Assembly: GCF_000832125.1 (NCBI RefSeq)
Contig: NZ_JPRK01000023.1
Location: 1 to 64,000 of the forward strand
Length of the DNA: 64,000 nucleotides
Origin: Flavobacterium hibernum
GTDB taxonomy: Bacteria; Bacteroidota; Bacteroidia; Flavobacteriales; Flavobacteriaceae
Direction: 5' to 3'
In this document: positions 1 to 7,025 of the stretch, in pieces
Numbering within the stretch: the first letter of the stretch is position 1
Layout of the letters: every line of letters begins with the position of its first letter
Made by a program: the position numbers and the translations under genes
The notes under the pieces: generated by a model
Databases searched by the model: none
Seen by the model: the letters and a program-made list of their open reading frames with translations, nothing else
Told to the model about the DNA's origin: nothing

Positions 1-1317
1 GGCATAGAAAATGTCGAATTACCCACTCGCATTGTTAATTACCTCAAACTTGGAACTCTGGTAATAGATCGTTATAAAATGCCGGGACTTAATGCTAAAG
101 GAACAGATGTTGCCGAAGATATGTGTTATGGCACTGGATACAAAAAAGAAAAGCCAATTTACCAACCTGAAATTGTACAAAAGTATAAAAATCAATATCA
201 AACTTTTGGTTTCGATAATTTTACGCATCGCTTATTCTCAAACGATGACAATAGTAGTTTATATGAAAAATTAGTAGAAGATGAAACTCCTAACACCGGA
301 ACGAAACTTGAAGAATTATCAAAAACTAAAATTGACAAACTTAAAATTGATATGCCAAATGCTGTTTCTTATAAAAAAGCACTGCAACAACGCAACAAAA
401 ACAAAAAAGCATATTACTCGACCCAAGAGTGTTACAATACATTTTATTCTCCACAATTTAAAATTCCCTGGACAGATTTTTCCTTTAAAGTTCCAGTATA
501 TAATTCAGGTTTAGATGTGAGATTATTTGATAATATATCAGATGAATTGTTGTTTTTTACATTTAAAAATACTGCTGAGTTATATTTTGCAAGAGGCGAA
601 ATGCAAGACAATCTCGACCAGCTTATTGCAAAATTTAAAAGAAGCGAAGGCGGTATTTTCGAAAGCCCAATAATGACCAAACATGCATTAGCACGAAGCG
701 AAACCGATGAATATTGTCAGAAGGTAGAAGATTATATTGCTGAACAGTTAAAAAATAATCTTTCTAAGCTGGAAGAAGTTGAAGATGTTGAGCCATATTT
801 TGCAAAAAAAATTGGTGTAGAAAATCTTTTTTTTAATTCAAAAGGCGAACGAAGCAAAAGAAACAAAATTTTCAGCAAACCGACTTATTCTTATGGAGCT
901 TTACATGAAGCGCCTATAAAAGCCACGGATGGGCTAACCATTGCACTAAATGACATTTGGGCTGCCGAAGTTCTATTAAAAGAGTTGCTTTTTGAAGGTA
1001 ACAATTATACAGCAAAATACGAGGTTATTTTGTGGGATCATTTTGGACTGGATTTACCTGATATGGAAAAGATTTTTAATATTATTCCTAGTGTAAACGA
1101 AACCTTTATATCTTGGTTTGTATTACAACATTTACGTGGTTACAAGCCTTTCTTAACCAAAATTAAATTTCAAAAAGAATTTCAAGGGAGCTTACTAGAA
1201 GGAATAGATGAAAAAACAAAATTAAGAGATGAGTTAGCTACAGAAAAAAGAGAACAAAAAGCCAAAGAATTAAATCAAAAAATGCGAGATGATTTGTGGC
1301 TTGAACCTAAATTTTAA
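1..1317 (+). CDS. DUF3289-like C-terminal effector/toxin candidate, 5' truncated by window
   Basis: The reading frame is open from the first base, so this is the last 438 codons of a longer gene; the ATG at 79 is internal. I see no signal peptide or membrane helix. The C-terminal third carries a block resembling DUF3289 proteins: a LNDIWAAEV segment, then YEVILWDHFGLDLPDM, then ISWFVLQHLRGYKPFLTKI. That assignment is from memory of the family pattern and is moderate. The tail is basic and charged and ends NQKMRDDLWLEPKF. Five bases downstream begins the first of four paralogous lipoprotein genes, and fragments of related toxins (this tail and the WDHFGLDLP core) recur between and after them. 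That context suggests a polymorphic effector with cognate immunity proteins, perhaps exported by a type VI or similar system; the N-terminal delivery domain would lie outside the window. The toxic activity is unknown. Confidence 0.6.
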   Translation, partial: GIENVELPTRIVNYLKLGTLVIDRYKMPGLNAKGTDVAEDMCYGTGYKKEKPIYQPEIVQKYKNQYQTFGFDNFTHRLFSNDDNSSLYEKLVEDETPNTGTKLEELSKTKIDKLKIDMPNAVSYKKALQQRNKNKKAYYSTQECYNTFYSPQFKIPWTDFSFKVPVYNSGLDVRLFDNISDELLFFTFKNTAELYFARGEMQDNLDQLIAKFKRSEGGIFESPIMTKHALARSETDEYCQKVEDYIAEQLKNNLSKLEEVEDVEPYFAKKIGVENLFFNSKGERSKRNKIFSKPTYSYGALHEAPIKATDGLTIALNDIWAAEVLLKELLFEGNNYTAKYEVILWDHFGLDLPDMEKIFNIIPSVNETFISWFVLQHLRGYKPFLTKIKFQKEFQGSLLEGIDEKTKLRDELATEKREQKAKELNQKMRDDLWLEPKF

Positions 1318-1321
1318 ATTT

Positions 1322-1756
1322 ATGAAAAAGATAATATTGATATTATTTATATTAATAATAATTTCTTGCGGAGAAAAGAAAACAGAGATTATCAAATCCA
1401 ATATTTATTCAACGCTTTTTTTATTAAAGGATCTTCCAGAAGATGATTCTTTAGTAAAAAAAATGATAGTTAATTTTTTGCTAAAAAATCCCCCCGAAGT
1501 GAAAAACAAATTTGGTCATGCTAATTTTTATAAATATACATCTGATACAAAATATTTCTTAAACAATAAAGAAGATGATCCAACTGGGCTAAGTTTGGGA
1601 GAAGAACAACTAAGTTTTTATAATGATGAAAAAATAGCCTATTTTGTTATCTCACAATGTAAAGATGATTCTACAAAATTAGTTGGTGAATTAAAATTTT
1701 ATAATCAATGGGGGAATTTTTTTAAATCAGACACAATAATTTATAAATGTAAATAA
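1322..1756 (+). CDS. Lipoprotein, candidate immunity protein (paralogue 1)
   Basis: This 144-residue protein starts with a lipoprotein signal (MKKIILILFILIIISCGEK, lipobox IISC), so the mature protein should be anchored in an envelope membrane facing the periplasm. I start it at 1322, five bases after the effector stop, because the signal begins there; an upstream in-frame start would add an implausible N-terminus. Shared features with the three following paralogues are KTExIxS after the Cys, LFLLKDxPxxDSLVKK, FYKYTSDTKYFL, an ISxCKxDxTK segment and the C-terminus DTIIYKCK. The family is not one I can name. Tight coupling to the toxin-like gene and the repeated paralogues fit an immunity protein neutralising a periplasm-acting toxin; this is inference. 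Confidence 0.7.
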   Translation: MKKIILILFILIIISCGEKKTEIIKSNIYSTLFLLKDLPEDDSLVKKMIVNFLLKNPPEVKNKFGHANFYKYTSDTKYFLNNKEDDPTGLSLGEEQLSFYNDEKIAYFVISQCKDDSTKLVGELKFYNQWGNFFKSDTIIYKCK

Positions 1757-1821
1757 TTATTGAAGCTGAAGGAGTAAATCAAAAAATGCGTGATGATTTA
1801 TGGCGTGAACCTAAAATTTAA
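1756..1821 (+). pseudogene. Toxin 3'-end scar, copy 1
   Basis: These 66 bases read in one frame as EGVNQKMRDDLWREPKI and stop, matching the last residues of the effector at 1-1317 (NQKMRDDLWLEPKF). The fragment has no start and lies between immunity paralogues 1 and 2, just as the real toxin end lies before paralogue 1. It looks like what remains of a duplicated toxin-immunity module after the toxin body was lost. WREPKI instead of WLEPKF shows it came from a related allele rather than this exact gene. Confidence 0.75.
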
Positions 1822-1824
1822 AAG

Positions 1825-2180
1825 ATGAAGAAAACAATATTACTAGTAATGATTTTTATATTTTGTATTTCTTGCGAAAGAAAAACGGAATTTGTACAAT
1901 CTAAAGTACGATTAAATCTTTTTTTAGTAAAAAATCCTCCCAAAAAAAATAGTTTTTCAAAAATGTTTTATAAATATACTTCCAATACCAAGTATTTTTT
2001 GGATAATAGAGAAGATCCTGGGGTTTTTTAAGTGAAGAAATATCAATGTACGATCATGAAGCAAAATTAGCAACTTTTTTTATTTCAAAATGTGAAAATG
2101 ATACAACAAAAACATCTGGTATATTAAGTTTTTATAATAAACCAGGTAGCTCTGATATTGTTCTTTATAAGTGTGATTAA
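1825..2180 (+). pseudogene. Frameshifted immunity-like lipoprotein (paralogue 2)
   Basis: The first 68 codons (MKKTILLVMIFIFCISCER, lipobox CISC, then KTEFVQS, LFLVKNPP, FYKYTSNTKYFLDN) match the neighbouring paralogues and then hit a stop at 2029-2031, in the tract GGGGTTTTTTAAG. In another frame the homology continues to 2180 (SEEISMYDHEAKLATFFISKC, ending VLYKCD), which aligns with the C-terminal half of the paralogues. A one-step change in the T tract would restore about 118 residues, shorter than the 140-144 of its relatives. It could be a decaying copy, a slippage-prone gene, or a sequencing error in the homopolymer. Confidence 0.75.
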
Positions 2181-2190
2181 ATTTTAAAAT

Positions 2191-2625
2191 ATGAAAAAGA
2201 CATTAATTATAATTACAATTATGCTATTATTTTTTTCTTGTACGAAGAAAACAGAATTTATAAAATCTAAAACAATAGCAGATTTATTTTTGCTAAAAAA
2301 TCCTCCGCAAGAAGATTCTTTGGTAAAAAAACTAGTAAAAGATTTTTTACTAAAGAATCCTCCAAAATATAAAAATAAAATAAATAGAATAGATTTTTAT
2401 ATTTATAATTCAGATACTAAATATTTTTTGGATCATGGAGAAGACAATCCTTCTGGTTTAAGTTTAGGAGAACAACAACTAAATTTTTATAATAATTATA
2501 GGATTGCAATCTTTTCAATTTCCAAATGTAAAAACAATGAGAAAAGACTAGTTGGAGAATTACAATTTGATAATAAATACGGGGATTTTTACAAACCAGA
2601 TACTATAATTTATAAATGTAAATAA
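2191..2625 (+). CDS. Lipoprotein, candidate immunity protein (paralogue 3)
   Basis: An intact 144-residue paralogue of the 1322-1756 gene with the same architecture: a short hydrophobic signal with lipobox FFSC, KTEFIKS, two copies of a LLKNPP phrase around a DSLVKKLVKDF segment, YNSDTKYFLDHGEDNPSGLSLGEQQL, and the C-terminus DTIIYKCK. Of the set it is closest to paralogue 1, sharing the SGLSLGEQQL-type phrase. It is followed without a gap by another toxin-tail scar. Role inferred from context: envelope-anchored immunity protein, possibly against a foreign version of the effector. Confidence 0.7.
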   Translation: MKKTLIIITIMLLFFSCTKKTEFIKSKTIADLFLLKNPPQEDSLVKKLVKDFLLKNPPKYKNKINRIDFYIYNSDTKYFLDHGEDNPSGLSLGEQQLNFYNNYRIAIFSISKCKNNEKRLVGELQFDNKYGDFYKPDTIIYKCK

Positions 2626-2690
2626 TTATTGAAGCTAAAGGAGTAAATCAAAGAATGCGTGATGATTTATGGCGTGAACCTAAAATTTAA
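2625..2690 (+). pseudogene. Toxin 3'-end scar, copy 2
   Basis: A second 66-base fragment reading EAKGVNQRMRDDLWREPKI plus stop, nearly identical to the scar at 1756-1821 (two residue differences) and homologous to the effector C-terminus. It begins on the last base of paralogue 3 and ends three bases before paralogue 4, so the spacing scar-AAG-ATG is the same in both copies. This marks the repeat unit as one immunity gene plus one toxin tail. Confidence 0.75.
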
Positions 2691-2693
2691 AAG

Positions 2694-3116
2694 ATGAAGA
2701 AAACAATATTGCTATTATTGACTTTTATATTTTGTATTTCTTGTGAAAGAAAAACAGAATTTATACAATCGAATGTTTATCCTAGCCTTTTTTTATTAAA
2801 GGATCCTCCAAAAGATGATTCTTTAATAAAAAAGGAGATTATTTTATTTTTAATAAAGAATCCTTCAAAAATTAAAAAAAGGGAATATTATATTGATTTC
2901 TACAAATATACCTCAAATACAAAATATTTTTTAGAAAATGAAGAATATGATGGTTTTGGAGCTCAAGTACTTTCCATGTATAACAAGGATTTGATAGCTT
3001 CATTCAGTTTATCTCATTGTAAAACTGATTCAACAAAATGGGTAGGTAAATTACGTCTATACAATGAATGGGGAGATCATTTTAAACCAGATACTATAAT
3101 CTACAAATGTAATTAG
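2694..3116 (+). CDS. Lipoprotein, candidate immunity protein (paralogue 4)
   Basis: A 140-residue intact paralogue with lipobox CISC after MKKTILLLLTFIF, then KTEFIQSNVYPSLFLLKDPP, DFYKYTSNTKYFLEN, LSHCKTDSTKWVGKL and the shared C-terminus DTIIYKCN. Its signal peptide is almost the same as that of the broken paralogue 2. Downstream, instead of the toxin tail, comes a fragment from the toxin core (3117-3183). The four copies differ enough that each may have answered a different toxin allele. Confidence 0.7.
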   Translation: MKKTILLLLTFIFCISCERKTEFIQSNVYPSLFLLKDPPKDDSLIKKEIILFLIKNPSKIKKREYYIDFYKYTSNTKYFLENEEYDGFGAQVLSMYNKDLIASFSLSHCKTDSTKWVGKLRLYNEWGDHFKPDTIIYKCN

Positions 3117-3183
3117 TTAAAGAAGATCATTATATAGCAAAATATGATGTGATTTTGTGGGATCACTTTGGGCTTGATTTGCC
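3117..3183 (+). pseudogene. Toxin core fragment cut by an inverted-repeat element
   Basis: One frame reads EDHYIAKYDVILWDHFGLDLP, matching NYTAKYEVILWDHFGLDLP of the effector at about 1004-1062. Homology ends abruptly where the 25-bp inverted repeat at 3184 starts, so the continuation expected from the effector was lost or displaced there. This is a third toxin remnant, from a different part of the toxin than the two tail scars. Confidence 0.7.
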
Positions 3184-3345
3184 CCCGCTCCCGCACGAAT
3201 CCTTTCGTATGGCGATATGTAAGGTCAAATTCTAATTTTCTATATAAACGTTTAATGCATTACAAATGAGCAGAAATCATAAACTTAATATTTCTTTCAT
3301 CACTAATTAGGGTGTGCCACACGAAAGGATTCGTGCGGGAGCGGG
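3184..3345. repeat. Inverted-repeat element with 25-bp arms (MITE-like)
   Basis: Arms at 3184-3208 and 3321-3345 are exact reverse complements over 25 bases (outer end CCCGCTCCCGCACGAATCC), with a further TGGC match after one mismatch. They enclose 112 AT-rich bases with no ORF. The GC-rich arms stand out sharply from the surroundings. The structure fits a small non-autonomous mobile element or a long-range hairpin; I cannot see a clear target-site duplication, so mobility is unproven. Confidence 0.65.
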
Positions 3346-3450
3346 ACAATGAAAAAGGATGGAAGTTTTTTCTATGTAAGCAAAAAAATCGATTGGTAAA
3401 AGACTTTACAAAGTTTATCGCGCTAAAAAGCAGAATTTAAAATAATAATA
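3346..3450. other. Short stretch without an assignable gene
   Basis: Two short open frames pass through this spacer. One begins with an ATG at 3349 and gives 16 residues ending KKIDW; the other is a start-less frame ending DFTKFIALKSRI. Neither is long enough to call. Given the neighbouring toxin scars they may be further gene debris. Confidence 0.3.
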
Positions 3451-3484
3451 ATTCAGCAAAATATAGTACCATATTTTGCTGAAT
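3451..3484 (+). terminator. Perfect AT-rich hairpin upstream of the secreted-protein gene
   Basis: ATTCAGCAAAATAT (3451-3464) and its exact reverse complement (3471-3484) are separated by a 6-base loop, AGTACC. There is no clean T run after it, so it is either a weak terminator closing the array or a 5' leader structure of the gene that starts 20 bases later. Confidence 0.45.
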
Positions 3485-3503
3485 AAATTAAAGATTGAAA
3501 AAA

Positions 3504-4061
3504 ATGAAATTTATAATTGCCTTTGTGTTTTTAACACAACAGTTCGTTTTCTCTCAAGAAAAAAATATTGATTATTTACCTCTAAATAGAGAGAATTTTC
3601 AGGTTAGACCTAATTCAGTAACTTTTAAATTTTCGGTTTTAGCCACTAAATATAAAAACCGCTATGATCTTGCCCGAGACACAATATTAAAAGAAGGGAA
3701 TTATATAATTAAATACGATGATCTTTTTACAAAATTCTCAGTAAATAAGGCTGGCAAAATTGATGGAAAACTTGATGAAAAGTATTTAAAACGTGGTAAA
3801 ATTTTCACAACTAAATACCTCGTTAGAGATGGATTTATATATAAAGCTACTACATATGATTCAACAGACAATCTAATTACAGATAGTGATGTTTATTATT
3901 GCGGAGACATTATTGAAATAGTGATGATTACAGCAAATGGTGAGAAAAAAATAACAATTGAAACTCCCGATACTACGGAAATTAGAAAATATGATAAAAA
4001 TGGCGATTTTTTAGATGAAGAAATATGGAATAAAGCTGGAATAGGTGGTCCTGGTAAATAA
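3504..4061 (+). CDS. Secreted hypothetical protein with toxin-antitoxin YwqK-like strand repeats
   Basis: The protein has 185 residues from the ATG at 3504; a TTG three codons upstream (3495) is possible but less likely. The N-terminus (MKFIIAFVFLTQQFVFSQ) is a signal peptide with no lipobox Cys, so the product should be periplasmic or secreted. The body is rich in short beta-like phrases such as GKIDGKLDEKYLKRGKIFTTKY and IRKYDKNGDFLDEEIW, reminiscent of MORN/YwqK-type repeats. I do not recognise a family with certainty. It follows the effector-immunity array and could be another accessory envelope protein. Confidence 0.6.
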   Translation: MKFIIAFVFLTQQFVFSQEKNIDYLPLNRENFQVRPNSVTFKFSVLATKYKNRYDLARDTILKEGNYIIKYDDLFTKFSVNKAGKIDGKLDEKYLKRGKIFTTKYLVRDGFIYKATTYDSTDNLITDSDVYYCGDIIEIVMITANGEKKITIETPDTTEIRKYDKNGDFLDEEIWNKAGIGGPGK

Positions 4062-4187
4062 ACTACCAAGATTAAAAATAAAAATACTTGAACTCTAGTT
4101 TGATAACCTTTTCATGCTAGTAGATTAAAATAATAATGTGCTTGTAAACATGATGTTCACGCCAGCAAATGATATTAATAAAAAACA

Positions 4188-4546
4188 ATGATTACAGAGA
4201 GAGAAGTTAACATACTGAAAAAATCTATTCTACTTATTAATAGTTTTGAAGACAATGTGAATAATATAAATTCGGGAAAAGAATTTTTTTTTATTCACAA
4301 TCGCAATGTAGAAACTATTGAAAAGATAGCCACTGTTCGTAACTCAGAATATTTAGCTGCAAGACTAGCTGAATAACCGCTGCTCAAATAGACGAATATA
4401 TTAAAATTCAGAAAAATGAGGTTAGTCTATTAAATTTTTTGTTAGTCTTTCTGTTTGGAATCTTCATCGGCTTATATTATTTACTTTTTGAAAGATTTTT
4501 AAAAACAGGAAAAATTACTGCAAACAAATTAAATCCAAAGTGTTAA
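4188..4546 (+). pseudogene. Frameshifted small membrane protein
   Basis: The first frame gives 62 residues from 4188 (MITEREVNILKKSILLINSFED, later RNSEYLAARLAE) and stops at 4376. A second frame resumes at about the same point with AAQIDEYIKIQKNEVSLLNF, a clear transmembrane segment (LLVFLFGIFIGLYYLLF) and ends FERFLKTGKITANKLNPKC at 4546. Joined, they give roughly 119 residues with a charged, probably helical N-terminal part and one C-terminal helix. Function unknown. It continues the run of broken small genes in this region. Confidence 0.55.
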
Positions 4547-4775
4547 CAATAATAGAAGTTAATAAATATATCCTAGAGGTCGTAGAAAATCCATATATAG
4601 AAAAGTTGCGATTATAATGAAAGAAACTTATATTTTTCTTGCTAAAATAAACATATCCGACGCGGATTTGCAAATCCGCGCTATCTGATATCTGAGTTTT
4701 GGAATACTCATCTTGACATACAGGATTCTAAAACAAAAACCAAAATATTCACTTTATAAAAGATTTTTTTTTAAT
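4547..4775. repeat. Spacer with a 20-bp REP-like palindrome (4662-4681)
   Basis: CGCGGATTTGCAAATCCGCG is a perfect palindrome in otherwise AT-rich sequence, as expected of a REP-type intergenic element. A 25-codon open frame from a GTG at about 4540, ending IEKLRL, is also present but is too short to call. Nothing else is visible. Confidence 0.45.
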
Positions 4776-4811
4776 TTCTAAATAGAATTAGTCTTAATAA
4801 GTATAAATTTG
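4776..4811 (+). promoter_or_regulatory. Shared 14-bp element plus -7 box for the PepSY gene
   Basis: TTCTAAATAGAATT at 4776-4789 is identical to 44016-44029, upstream of the second PepSY-containing operon. It sits 14 bases before TAAATTTG (4804-4811), which matches the Bacteroidetes -7 consensus TAnnTTTG. No clear -33 TTG was found; the element occupies that position. An imperfect inverted repeat TTCTA/TAGAA in front of an iron-uptake-type gene is suggestive of a Fur-like operator, which is inference. Confidence 0.5.
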
Positions 4812-4887
4812 CAACCGATTCAAACTACGATTTTAGTTTCTATTTTAAAATTTCTATAATCGATCATAAAACATAAGTCCTCCTTGT

Positions 4888-5991
4888 ATGAAGAAAACAT
4901 TTAAAAAGAATATTGGCCTGTTGCACTTATGGTTAGGACTTGGGTCTGGTTTAATCGTTTTTATTGCCGCGCTTACAGGAAGTTTATTGGTTTTTGAAAA
5001 AGAAATTGATCAGTTAGTAAATCCAGAATTTTACAATGTTTCGACTATAGGAAACACAAAGAAAACTATTGATTTTTGTACTGATGTTCTCGAGAAACAA
5101 TATTCGATAAAAAAGATTACCCGCATTTATACTTTTAATGATCCTGCCCGAACAATACAGATTATTGCAAAAGATGCCGATAAAAAAGCGCAATTTTTTT
5201 CGTTTGATCCTTACACCGGAAAAGTTCTCGCAAATACGCCTCAGGAAAGCCGTTTTTTTGTTTTCCTTTTGTCTCTACACAGGCAATTATTGTTGGGAGA
5301 TTCAGGCAAAATAATCATGGGAACTTCTTGCTTGATTTTTGTTTTTATGCTCCTCTCGGGTATTGTTTTATGGTGGCCTAAAAAAATAAAAAACTTAAAA
5401 CAACGATTAACAGTAAAATGGAAAGCGTCTTTTAAAAGAGTCAATTGGGATTTTCATTCTACTTTTGGATTCTATAGTTTTTTAATTCTGTTAATCATTT
5501 CGTTAAGTGGCTTAAACTTTGCTTTTGATTGGTTCCAAAATGGTATAGTTTACCTTGCCGATGGCTCAAAACCAAAACTTTCTGCCAAAGTCAAAAATCC
5601 AACAAAAATAGATCCTAAGTTAGACAAAACTACTTTTTACCAAAGTATTTACGACAAAACAGATAGCATTTTTCCTTATACAGGAAATATACAAATTAGA
5701 ATGCCTATTGATACTATTAACAGCATTACGGTACTTAAAGAAAATTTAGAAAAAACAATTCCGTTTCAATCAAGCGCTGCTTATTTTGATAAATATACGG
5801 CCAAGAATATCGAAGTAAGACCTTACGAATCTTTTTCGAATGGAGATAAATTAAAGCGTTTAATGTACCCTATTCATACCGGTAGTATTTATGGTTACAC
5901 GACCAAAATAATTGCCTTTTTGGTCTGTCTTTTTGCTGTAACTTTACCTATTACCGGACTCTTGATCTGGTTAGGAAGAAAGAAAAAATAG
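4888..5991 (+). CDS. PepSY-associated transmembrane protein
   Basis: The protein has 367 residues with the layout of PepSY_TM proteins: an N-terminal helix (about 11-34, LHLWLGLGSGLIVFIAALTGSLLVFEKEI), a periplasmic PepSY-like stretch, two central helices (about 135-165 and 187-212, the first ending in LWWPKK, the second opening with NWDFHSTFGFYS), and a final helix (about 340-362, ending LLIWLGRKKK). Conserved His in LHLW, LSLHRQ, FHST and PIHTG are the usual haem- or metal-related positions of the family. Such proteins act in iron-siderophore reduction or periplasmic electron transfer. There is no receptor gene next to it, but its promoter shares a 14-bp element with the PepSY operon near 44 kb, so joint control with that locus is likely. 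Confidence 0.8.
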   Translation: MKKTFKKNIGLLHLWLGLGSGLIVFIAALTGSLLVFEKEIDQLVNPEFYNVSTIGNTKKTIDFCTDVLEKQYSIKKITRIYTFNDPARTIQIIAKDADKKAQFFSFDPYTGKVLANTPQESRFFVFLLSLHRQLLLGDSGKIIMGTSCLIFVFMLLSGIVLWWPKKIKNLKQRLTVKWKASFKRVNWDFHSTFGFYSFLILLIISLSGLNFAFDWFQNGIVYLADGSKPKLSAKVKNPTKIDPKLDKTTFYQSIYDKTDSIFPYTGNIQIRMPIDTINSITVLKENLEKTIPFQSSAAYFDKYTAKNIEVRPYESFSNGDKLKRLMYPIHTGSIYGYTTKIIAFLVCLFAVTLPITGLLIWLGRKKK

Positions 5992-6041
5992 TTGATACTC
6001 TACAATAAAAAAACTCTTTTAAGTTAGTTTTTAAAGCAATA

Positions 6042-6821
6042 TTACTTTTGCGGAATTAAAGTATCTAGGTCATTTAAAGTGTAGAATTTTAGATCATTTA
6101 GCTTCATGTATTTGCAAACAAACTCTAACGTTTCGATTTTAACTTCATAATTTTTAGATACATTTTTAACGGGTCTATGACCGCATAAAAGCAATATTTT
6201 ATTGTGTTTTTTTGCGTAATCCAGCAACTCTAAAACGTACGGAATACTAAAATGAATATGACTATTGTCGATATCAAATGCAAACACAATTTTTGAGTTA
6301 TTAAAATAACTGTCTTGTTTTTCAGGGATTTCACCGCCAAAAGCTCTACCTCTAATAATTTTAAATTTACTAGATAATGCATGGTCCAGAGCATCAGATC
6401 GCATTCCGTACGGATAGGCAAATGAAGTAACATTAAACCCTTTATTCTTCATCGAAGTAATCATTGGGTATATTTCCTGATTCATGTAAGCATCCAGTCC
6501 GTTCTTTTTTACAAACTTAACAGCATTGTAATGATGATAACCATGACCTGCAATTTCGTGACCTTCTTTTTGCATTTGAAGCAATTTTTTAATTTGAGGT
6601 TCACCAAGCGAATCTATCTTGCAAACATTAAAAGTAGCTTTCCATCCGTACTTTTTCAAAGCCTGATCGGCTTCAAACCACTCGTCTACATAAGCATCAT
6701 CAAAAGATAAAATTACTCCCGCTTTATAAGGTTTTGGTTCTTCCTTTTGCTTTTTAGTTTCGCATGAAAAAAAAGTCAGGAACATTAAAAACAACATTGT
6801 TTTAGTAAAAATTATCTTCAT
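6042..6821 (-). CDS. Polysaccharide deacetylase-like (NodB fold) lipoprotein
   Basis: The 259-residue protein has a lipoprotein signal ending FFSC near residue 20. Family motifs are visible: LSFDDAYVDE (motif 1 with the Asp pair), GHGYHHYN (motif 2, the metal-binding HxxxH) and TSFAYPYGMRSDA (motif 3, with Arg lost from the usual RxPxG form). LLLCGHRPV near the end fits the distal His motif. Members remove N- or O-acetyl groups from glycans using a divalent metal. As an envelope lipoprotein it would act on a periplasmic or surface polysaccharide. It stands alone between the PepSY gene (convergent) and the permease operon. Confidence 0.78.
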   Translation of the reverse strand: MKIIFTKTMLFLMFLTFFSCETKKQKEEPKPYKAGVILSFDDAYVDEWFEADQALKKYGWKATFNVCKIDSLGEPQIKKLLQMQKEGHEIAGHGYHHYNAVKFVKKNGLDAYMNQEIYPMITSMKNKGFNVTSFAYPYGMRSDALDHALSSKFKIIRGRAFGGEIPEKQDSYFNNSKIVFAFDIDNSHIHFSIPYVLELLDYAKKHNKILLLCGHRPVKNVSKNYEVKIETLEFVCKYMKLNDLKFYTLNDLDTLIPQK

Positions 6822-6978
6822 GAATTATTCCGTTTTTAAAGTACTAAGTTTATAATAAAATAAAGTGATATTAATTTTAAAGATAATTATTTATTAAGAA
6901 CTACAATTTATTTTATTAGTCAAAATTTACATTAAAAATTTCATTGCACAAAACATCCAAATCCTCTATAAAAGCAAA

Positions 6979-7010
6979 AAACCTCCAAAATAAAATCATC
7001 TTGGAGGTTT
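6979..7010 (-). terminator. Rho-independent terminator of the permease operon
   Basis: AAACCTCCAA (6979-6988) and TTGGAGGTTT (7001-7010) pair perfectly around a 12-base loop. On the minus strand the stem is followed by TTTTTT; on the plus strand a T run follows too, so it could work both ways. It lies 15 bases past the stop of the permease gene ending at 7026. Confidence 0.8.
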
Positions 7011-7025
7011 AGTTTTTTTTTTAAT

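Noticed and set aside
1289-1321. Upstream start for the first immunity lipoprotein
   Set aside because: It would overlap the effector gene and place 11 extra residues before a clear lipoprotein signal; the ATG at 1322 is better.
3184-3345. Complete insertion sequence
   Set aside because: The interior is only 112 bases with no transposase, and no target-site duplication is evident; at most a non-autonomous element.
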